Below, in pieces: positions 57,322 to 64,000 of a stretch of 64,000 nucleotides of DNA; the stretch's first letter is position 1; every line of letters starts with the position of its first letter. A program made the translations under genes and the position numbers. Source of the DNA: Paraglaciecola sp. T6c (lineage in GTDB: Bacteria > Pseudomonadota > Gammaproteobacteria > Enterobacterales > Alteromonadaceae); the NCBI RefSeq assembly GCF_000014225.1, contig NC_008228.1:2604001-2668000 (forward strand). The letters run 5' to 3'. A model generated the notes under the pieces. That model saw nothing but the letters and a program-made list of their open reading frames with translations. It was not told the origin of the DNA and searched no databases.

Positions 57322-58213
57322 CTTCCTGTTCGTCTTCTACTTGGCTTTGCAGCCACTGTAAGAATGCGACTATCTTGCCAAGTTCAGCTTGAGACTGGTG
57401 ACATACTGCATAGTACGCATTGGTGGCGATGAGTCTCTCATCAAAAGGACACACTAATCGACCTGATTCAATTTCAGGCCGCGCTAAAACGCTGTGCCCT
57501 AGTGCAATACCTTGCCCCAATGCGGCGGCTTGCAGTACTAACATGGAGTGACTGAATATGGCCCCTTGGTTTACGTTGATACCTGGGATGCGAAAGTGCT
57601 TGATCCAGTTTTTCCACGCTTCTCTTGATGAATCGTGTAGCAATAGGTGATGTTTCAAATCTTCTAATTTTTCAAGCGGCTTTTGACCTTGGAACAACAG
57701 CGGTGAACATACTGGCGTTAAATATTCAGTGTGCAGTTTCTGAGCATATACATTTGGCCATTTGCCACGACCATAGTAAATGGCCACATCCACATCATCT
57801 GTTAAAAAACCCTCGTCAAAATCCACCGCTTTGATCCTAATATCGATATCAGGGTTAGACTGGCTAAACTGATTCAGACGCGGAACGAGCCACTGAATGG
57901 CGAAACTTGGCGGCAGAGCGACCGTGATCGCGCCCTTTTCTCCTCGGGCGAGTAGCCGCTGAGTCGCTTCTTGTAACGCTTGAAAAATATCTTTGAGATC
58001 TAAGTAATAACTTTGACCTTCCTCAGTGAGTAACAAAGAGCGGTTTTTACGCATAAAGAGTTTCATGGATAGAAATTCTTCGAGGGATTTAATCTGATGA
58101 CTGACAGCCGCTTGTGTCACAAAGAGTTCTTCAGCAGCGCGGGTAAAGCTCAAATGACGCGCTGCGGCTTCGAAGGCTTTAAGAGCGTTAAGTGGGGGCA
58201 GTCTGCGGTTCAT
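57302..58213 (-). CDS. gcvA: LysR-family transcriptional regulator GcvA
   Basis: A 303-residue LysR-type regulator with N-terminal HTH (LSFTRAAEELFVTQAAVSHQIKSLEEFL) and a GcvA-like effector domain (VALPPSFAIQWLVPRLNQFSQSNPDIDIRI). MNRRLPPLNALKAFEAAARHLSFTRAA is the typical GcvA beginning. In E. coli it activates or represses gcvTHP in response to glycine and purines. The acidic C-terminus (EDEQEDDDFNQ) extends beyond the usual end and overlaps the hydrolase start. No gcvTHP genes lie in the window. Confidence 0.9.
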   Translation of the reverse strand: MNRRLPPLNALKAFEAAARHLSFTRAAEELFVTQAAVSHQIKSLEEFLSMKLFMRKNRSLLLTEEGQSYYLDLKDIFQALQEATQRLLARGEKGAITVALPPSFAIQWLVPRLNQFSQSNPDIDIRIKAVDFDEGFLTDDVDVAIYYGRGKWPNVYAQKLHTEYLTPVCSPLLFQGQKPLEKLEDLKHHLLLHDSSREAWKNWIKHFRIPGINVNQGAIFSHSMLVLQAAALGQGIALGHSVLARPEIESGRLVCPFDERLIATNAYYAVCHQSQAELGKIVAFLQWLQSQVEDEQEDDDFNQ

Positions 58214-58432
58214 AACATCAACAAGAATAAGATTTGAATAAAGTCTAGCATTATTAGTTTTTCTAATCCATCGCGATACTTATTGTCGTTTTTATCATCA
58301 ACATAAATTGTATATTATTCGAACCGTCAAAGGTAAAAGCCCTTTTAAAACAAGGGTTAACATAATGCGTATTTATTTAACAAATAAGTAAATATGTTTA
58401 CATTAAACATTAATATACTTTAGGTGATAATG

Positions 58433-58717
58433 ATGAAAAATCGTAAAAATTTAATTTTAAGCAGTTTATTTGCATTAGTATTCAGTCAACAATCTTTCGC
58501 TCAAGAATTTGATTTAACGTCAATGTACGTAACAGAGCAAATCGAAGCGAGTTTAGAATCCATGTTAGCTGATATGAGTAATAATGACAGTTCACCAGCA
58601 CTACACGTTATCGTTGCTGGCCTTGAAAAAAGTCTCAGCAATAGCCAACAAGACGTTGCACTTACAAATGACAAACGTGGCGGAAATGCGCCGCAAACCG
58701 CTACCTTGGCCGAATAG
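58433..58717 (+). CDS. Small exported protein of unknown function
   Basis: A 94-residue protein with a basic start, a hydrophobic core (LILSSLFALVF) and likely cleavage after QSFA before QEFDL. The mature part of about 72 residues is acidic, without cysteines or recognisable motif, containing SMLADMSNNDSSPALHVIVAGLEKSL and a polar tail. I do not recognise a family. AGGTGA lies five bases before the ATG at 58433; a further ATG at 58430 is possible. It is monocistronic, divergent from gcvA. Confidence 0.7.
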   Translation: MKNRKNLILSSLFALVFSQQSFAQEFDLTSMYVTEQIEASLESMLADMSNNDSSPALHVIVAGLEKSLSNSQQDVALTNDKRGGNAPQTATLAE

Positions 58718-58765
58718 TAAAGCGTTATCCATTTAAAGCATTAACGCATTTTTATCTAGACGTTC

Positions 58766-58793
58766 TGAGCATACAGGTTGCGCTGTATGCTCA
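58766..58793. terminator. Inverted repeat between the small exported protein gene and kdsA
   Basis: TGAGCATACAG (58766-58776) pairs perfectly with CTGTATGCTCA (58783-58793) around a six-base loop. There is no long T run, but its location between convergent genes suggests a shared terminator. Confidence 0.6.
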
Positions 58794-58858
58794 AAACCTC
58801 TCAGCTCAGTCGTGTTGTATCAGTTCTTATGTTGTGTAAGTAAAACGTTATGCAGGAC

Positions 58859-60142
<1,284 letters not shown>

Positions 60143-61576
60143 ATGACTAAAAAACTTTTTATTAAAACTTGGGGCTGTCAGATGAACGAGTATGACTCGC
60201 AGAAGATGGCTGACTTATTGGATTCAACCCATGGATATCAAGTTGCTGACACCGCGGAAGAAGCCGACATCATTTTACTCAATACGTGTTCTATCCGCGA
60301 AAAAGCCCAAGAGAAAGTGTTTCATCAATTGGGACGCTGGAAAAACCTCAAACAAGATAAGCCTGAATTGATCATTGGTGTTGGTGGCTGCGTGGCATCG
60401 CAAGAAGGTCAGGTGATTCGTCAACGTGCGCCATTTGTAGATTTAGTGTTTGGTCCGCAAACGCTGCACCGTTTGCCAGAAATGATAAATCAGATCAAAG
60501 GTGGTAGCTCCTCCGTTATTGATATTAGCTTCCCTGAGATAGAAAAGTTTGACCGCTTGCCAGAACCCAAAGCGGAAGGCCCGACGGCCTTTGTTTCTAT
60601 TATGGAAGGTTGCTCAAAATATTGTACTTTCTGCGTGGTACCTTATACCCGGGGCGAAGAAGTCAGTCGTCCAGTCGATGATGTATTACTTGAAGTCGCA
60701 CAGCTAGCAGAACAAGGTGTACGTGAAGTCAATTTGTTAGGTCAAAACGTGAATGCGTTTCGTGGCCCACATCATGATGGCGCGATTTGTACCTTTGCTG
60801 AGTTACTAGAAATGGTTGCCTCAATCGATGGTATTGACCGTATTCGTTACACCACATCACATCCCGTTGAGTTCACTGACGATATCATTGATGCTTACGC
60901 GACCATTCCTGAATTAGTTGATCATTTACACCTGCCTGTACAGTCAGGCTCAGATCGTGTCTTGAATTTAATGAAGCGAGGCCATACTGCAATAGAGTAC
61001 AAGTCGAAAATTCGTAAGCTTAGGAAGATTCGTCCTAACTTAAGTATGTCATCAGACTTTATCATCGGCTTTCCAGGTGAAACTGACGATGATTTTGAAG
61101 CGACAATGGATTTGATTCAAGCAATGGATTTCGATTTGAGCTTTAGCTTTATTTACAGTGCGCGTCCGGGTACGCCGGCAGCAGATTTACCCGACGATGT
61201 ATCTGAAACAACGAAAAAAGAGCGTTTACAGCTATTGCAAAATCGCATCACCCAGCAAGCGTTGCGCATTGCTCGGAATATGATTGACAGTGAACAACGA
61301 GTATTAGTAGAAGGCCCATCTAAAAAGAATCCGATGGAGCTTTCTGGGCGTACTGAAAACAACCGAGTGGTTAACTTTGAAGGCACTCCGGATATGATTG
61401 GCGGCTTTGTAGATGTAAAAATCACAGATGTGTTTGCCAACTCATTGCGCGGAGATGTTCTACGCAAAGAAGCCGACATGAATTTACGTATCAATGTGGC
61501 GCCTCAGGCCATATTGGCCAAGCAAACAAATAAAACCGATGCCTTAGGCGTCGCTCAGTTTGTGCCAGCACATTGA
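60143..61576 (+). CDS. miaB: tRNA-2-methylthio-N6-dimethylallyladenosine synthase MiaB
   Basis: This 477-residue radical SAM methylthiotransferase has the N-terminal UPF0004 domain ([48 protein letters not shown]) whose three cysteines hold the sulfur-donating cluster. The radical SAM C-x3-C-x2-C motif is in [35 protein letters not shown] and [12 protein letters not shown] come next, followed by a C-terminal TRAM domain. It makes ms2i6A at tRNA position 37. It heads the miaB-ybeZ-ybeY-corC operon. Confidence 0.97.
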   Translation: MTKKLFIKTWGCQMNEYDSQKMADLLDSTHGYQVADTAEEADIILLNTCSIREKAQEKVFHQLGRWKNLKQDKPELIIGVGGCVASQEGQVIRQRAPFVDLVFGPQTLHRLPEMINQIKGGSSSVIDISFPEIEKFDRLPEPKAEGPTAFVSIMEGCSKYCTFCVVPYTRGEEVSRPVDDVLLEVAQLAEQGVREVNLLGQNVNAFRGPHHDGAICTFAELLEMVASIDGIDRIRYTTSHPVEFTDDIIDAYATIPELVDHLHLPVQSGSDRVLNLMKRGHTAIEYKSKIRKLRKIRPNLSMSSDFIIGFPGETDDDFEATMDLIQAMDFDLSFSFIYSARPGTPAADLPDDVSETTKKERLQLLQNRITQQALRIARNMIDSEQRVLVEGPSKKNPMELSGRTENNRVVNFEGTPDMIGGFVDVKITDVFANSLRGDVLRKEADMNLRINVAPQAILAKQTNKTDALGVAQFVPAH

Positions 61577-61604
61577 TAAACATTAAATAACCGAGAGATA
61601 CCGA

Positions 61605-62642
61605 TTGAGCAAACTTACCAGTAATGAAATCGTGTTAGAGCCATCTGACTTAAAACGTTTGGCCAGTTTATGTGGACCGTTTGATGACAATATTAAACAA
61701 ATTGAACGCCGCCTAGGGGTAGAAATTACCTATCGCAGTAATGAATTTAAAGTAACAGGCCAACCACTACAATCCAGTGGTGCAGCCCAGTTACTTAAGC
61801 TGTTGTATATTGAAACTCAGCCTGTGCGCGGCGAAATCCCTGATTTAGAATCTGATCAGGTTCACCTCGCGATCCAAGAGGCTAAATGTCTCGAGCGCGC
61901 AGAAGCAGGCCATTACGGCAAAGAAGTACATATCAAAACCAAACGGGGTGTGATTAAACCGCGCAATCCAAACCAGTCGAAATACGTATCGGATATCTTA
62001 ACCCACGATATCAGCTTTGGTATTGGACCTGCCGGAACCGGTAAAACCTATCTCGCGGTTGCCGCAGCAGTCGATGCTTTAGAGCGTCAAGAGATCCGCC
62101 GTATTCTGCTCACTCGTCCTGCGGTGGAAGCCGGCGAAAAGCTAGGCTTCTTACCTGGTGATTTATCCCAAAAAGTCGACCCTTACCTGCGCCCGCTTTA
62201 TGATGCCTTGTTTGAAATGCTTGGTTTTGAAAAAGTCGAAAAATTGATTGAACGTAATGTTATTGAGGTAGCCCCCTTAGCTTATATGCGTGGGCGCACA
62301 CTTAACGATGCTTTCATTATTCTAGATGAAAGCCAAAACACGACCGTAGAACAAATGAAGATGTTTTTAACGCGTATTGGTTTTAATTCTAAAGCGGTGA
62401 TCACGGGGGACATTACTCAAGTCGATTTACCACGAGGAATGCGCTCAGGTCTTCGTCACGCCATCGAAGTATTAAAGGACGTTAACGATATTTCATTTAA
62501 CTTCTTTAACGCCAACGATGTAGTGCGCCACCCTGTGGTTGCCCGAATCGTTATGGCCTACGAAGACTACGAAACACAGCAAGAACGTATTCGTCTTCAA
62601 AAGAAAGCAGAACATACTCAGCAACAAAGCGACAATTCATGA
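61605..62642 (+). CDS. ybeZ: PhoH-like ATPase YbeZ
   Basis: A 345-residue PhoH family ATPase. An N-terminal KH-like part precedes Walker [16 protein letters not shown] near residue 144 and Walker [44 protein letters not shown] is strongly conserved. It acts with YbeY in ribosome quality control and rRNA maturation. The start appears to be TTG at 61605, 28 bases after miaB. Its stop overlaps the ybeY start (ATGA). Confidence 0.94.
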   Translation: MSKLTSNEIVLEPSDLKRLASLCGPFDDNIKQIERRLGVEITYRSNEFKVTGQPLQSSGAAQLLKLLYIETQPVRGEIPDLESDQVHLAIQEAKCLERAEAGHYGKEVHIKTKRGVIKPRNPNQSKYVSDILTHDISFGIGPAGTGKTYLAVAAAVDALERQEIRRILLTRPAVEAGEKLGFLPGDLSQKVDPYLRPLYDALFEMLGFEKVEKLIERNVIEVAPLAYMRGRTLNDAFIILDESQNTTVEQMKMFLTRIGFNSKAVITGDITQVDLPRGMRSGLRHAIEVLKDVNDISFNFFNANDVVRHPVVARIVMAYEDYETQQERIRLQKKAEHTQQQSDNS

Positions 62643-63097
62643 GTGCAATTGTTGATCTGCAAGTTGCCAGTGATGCTGCCAATTTACCCAGCGCTGATGA
62701 CTTTCAGCGCTGGTTGAATGCGGTTCTTGCACATCAACAATTGTCGGAGCATGAACTTACCGTGCGGATCGTTGAGACACAAGAAAGCCAAGAACTGAAT
62801 CTTACCTACAGAGGGAAAGACAAACCGACTAATGTGTTATCTTTTCCTTTTGAAGCGCCACCGGGTTTAAGCTTAAACCTATTGGGTGATTTAGTCGTTT
62901 GCGCCGATGTTGTAGCGCACGAAGCCGACGAACAACACAAAAAATTACACCATCATTGGGCGCATATGATCGTTCACGGAGCCTTGCATTTATTGGGCTT
63001 TGACCACATTAACGATGATGAAGCAAAAGAGATGGAAGCGTTAGAGGTTGATATACTTAAACAGTTTTCGATTGACGACCCTTACCAAGATCAATGA
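62639..63097 (+). CDS. ybeY: Endoribonuclease YbeY
   Basis: A 152-residue metalloprotein with [16 protein letters not shown] and the zinc motif H-x3-H-x5-H in [17 protein letters not shown]. YbeY takes part in 16S rRNA 3'-end maturation and removal of faulty ribosomes. The four-base overlap with ybeZ suggests coupled translation. corC follows after about 33 bases. Confidence 0.96.
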   Translation: MSAIVDLQVASDAANLPSADDFQRWLNAVLAHQQLSEHELTVRIVETQESQELNLTYRGKDKPTNVLSFPFEAPPGLSLNLLGDLVVCADVVAHEADEQHKKLHHHWAHMIVHGALHLLGFDHINDDEAKEMEALEVDILKQFSIDDPYQDQ

Positions 63098-63130
63098 TGA
63101 TAGCCACTCAAACCATAATTTAACGAGATC

Positions 63131-63991
63131 ATGAGCGAAGATAACCCCCCCTCTACTAGCGGTTCTGCCAACAAAGGTTGGTTGGATAAAATAGTCCAAT
63201 CATTCACGGGAGAACCGAAAAGCAAAGACGAACTCTTCTCTGTCATCACTGATGCAGAACAACGAGAAGTCATCAATCAAGAAACTCGCGAGATGATCGA
63301 AGGCGTCATGGAAGTCAGTGAGATGCGTGTTAGAGAGATCATGATCCCTCGTGCTCAAATGACCACTATTGATATTACTGAGACTGTAGATAAATTTTTA
63401 CCGATCATGCTAGATTCGGCGCACTCCCGTTTTCCTGTCATCAGCGAAGACAAAGATCATATAGAAGGGATCATCCTCGCTAAAGATTTACTAAAATACG
63501 CATTTCTTCCGGGCAAAGAGTTTGAGCTCAAGCAGGTACTTCGCCCCGCAGTGATCGTGCCTGAAAGTAAACGGGTTGATGTGCTACTGAAAGAGTTCCA
63601 ACAAAAGCGCTTTCATATGGCCATTGTAGTGGATGAATACGGCGGTGTTTCAGGTTTAGTGACTATCGAGGATATTCTCGAGCTGATCGTCGGTGAAATT
63701 GAAGATGAACATGACGCTGAAGAAACCAATACCGATAATATACGTGCCTTAAACAAACACACTTATTCAGTCAAAGCGCTTACAGAATTAGAAGATTTCA
63801 ACGAGTTCTTTAAAACTGATTTTGACGAAGAAGAGGCCGATACCATAGGTGGGATTGTGCTAAAAGCGTTTGGTCATATGCCCATGCGCGACGAGAAAGT
63901 CAGCATCAATGGTTTCGTTTTTACGGTTACCAACTCTGACTCCAGACGCCTTATTCAATTAAAGGTTACCCTTCCCCACAGCGAAGATTAG
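63131..63991 (+). CDS. corC: CorC/YbeX transporter-associated CBS protein
   Basis: The product, 286 residues, has [21 protein letters not shown], two CBS domains (about residues 65-125 and 130-190, including [26 protein letters not shown] and [33 protein letters not shown]) and a CorC/HlyC C-terminal domain ([15 protein letters not shown]). It was named for magnesium/cobalt efflux; links to ribosome maturation are also reported for the operon. It is complete, ending nine bases before the window edge. lnt would be expected next. Confidence 0.95.
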   Translation: MSEDNPPSTSGSANKGWLDKIVQSFTGEPKSKDELFSVITDAEQREVINQETREMIEGVMEVSEMRVREIMIPRAQMTTIDITETVDKFLPIMLDSAHSRFPVISEDKDHIEGIILAKDLLKYAFLPGKEFELKQVLRPAVIVPESKRVDVLLKEFQQKRFHMAIVVDEYGGVSGLVTIEDILELIVGEIEDEHDAEETNTDNIRALNKHTYSVKALTELEDFNEFFKTDFDEEEADTIGGIVLKAFGHMPMRDEKVSINGFVFTVTNSDSRRLIQLKVTLPHSED

Positions 63992-64000
63992 GTGCCATAA

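Noticed and set aside
58214-58432. A gcvB small RNA divergent from gcvA
   Set aside because: The E. coli position is right, but I see no GcvB-like R1 sequence or strong terminator before the start at 58433.
61982-61989. A further ATACGTAT site
   Set aside because: It lies inside ybeZ and lacks the flanking TG/CA of the operator-like sites; one such 8-mer is expected by chance in this length.

Overview
The window reads as chromosomal DNA of a marine gammaproteobacterium of the Alteromonadales. The protein set (SeqA, CmoM, RlmM, GcvA, DUF2897, SohB, YciK, Pla-1/cef-type lipase, large TonB receptor), the moderate GC content and the gene order all fit the Alteromonadaceae, for example Paraglaciecola or Glaciecola. 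That placement is inference; no search was run. I see no rRNA, tRNA, CRISPR array, insertion sequence, integrase or phage gene. Essentially all of the window is core-type chromosome with a few accessory blocks.

Region by region. 1-4735 (minus strand) is a molybdenum cofactor and molybdate-uptake operon, moaA-mobA-moaB-moaC-moaD-moaE-modA-modB, tightly packed with overlapping starts and stops and headed by a probable Moco riboswitch. 5119-9903 (plus) is a four-gene glucosylglycerate module: glycerate 3-kinase, a HAD phosphatase, glucosyl-3-phosphoglycerate synthase and a GH13_18 phosphorylase of the YcjM type. Together the four could both make and recycle the compatible solute glucosylglycerate. 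10339-10875 holds two small paralogous exported EF-hand proteins. 11075-26907 is mostly housekeeping: quinone oxidoreductase, RlmI, a PilZ protein, HrpA, a CBS protein, exonuclease I, FapA, a lipoprotein, a hydroxyacid dehydrogenase, glutathione peroxidase, CmoM, a Nif3-like protein and CPD photolyase. 27132-33857 carries envelope and secreted functions: a TonB-dependent receptor, SohB and a large lipase-like lipoprotein. 34116-36647 has YciK and GlnS convergent on a shared terminator. 36933-41258 is a maltodextrin or alpha-glucoside locus with a LacI-type regulator, an alpha-amylase lipoprotein and an MFS sugar transporter. 41619-49887 includes a globin-coupled diguanylate cyclase, a thioesterase, a rhomboid protease, the YffB-DapE-M15 peptidase-DUF2897 operon, YbjQ, AstE and a GGDEF/EAL protein. 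50049-58213 (minus) has glgP, pgm and seqA, then rlmM, ygdD, a hydrolase and gcvA. 58433-63991 ends with a small exported protein of unknown function, kdsA, and miaB-ybeZ-ybeY-corC.

Three points stand out. The glucosylglycerate genes form a potentially closed metabolic cycle. A LacI-like palindrome upstream of the sugar transporter recurs, nearly identical, inside the perfect 30-bp palindrome that separates pgm from glgP, which suggests shared control of maltodextrin uptake and glycogen breakdown. The two EF-hand proteins are a tandem duplication of unknown role. Start sites were chosen from family N-termini, overlaps and visible Shine-Dalgarno sequences; doubtful ones are flagged in their entries.
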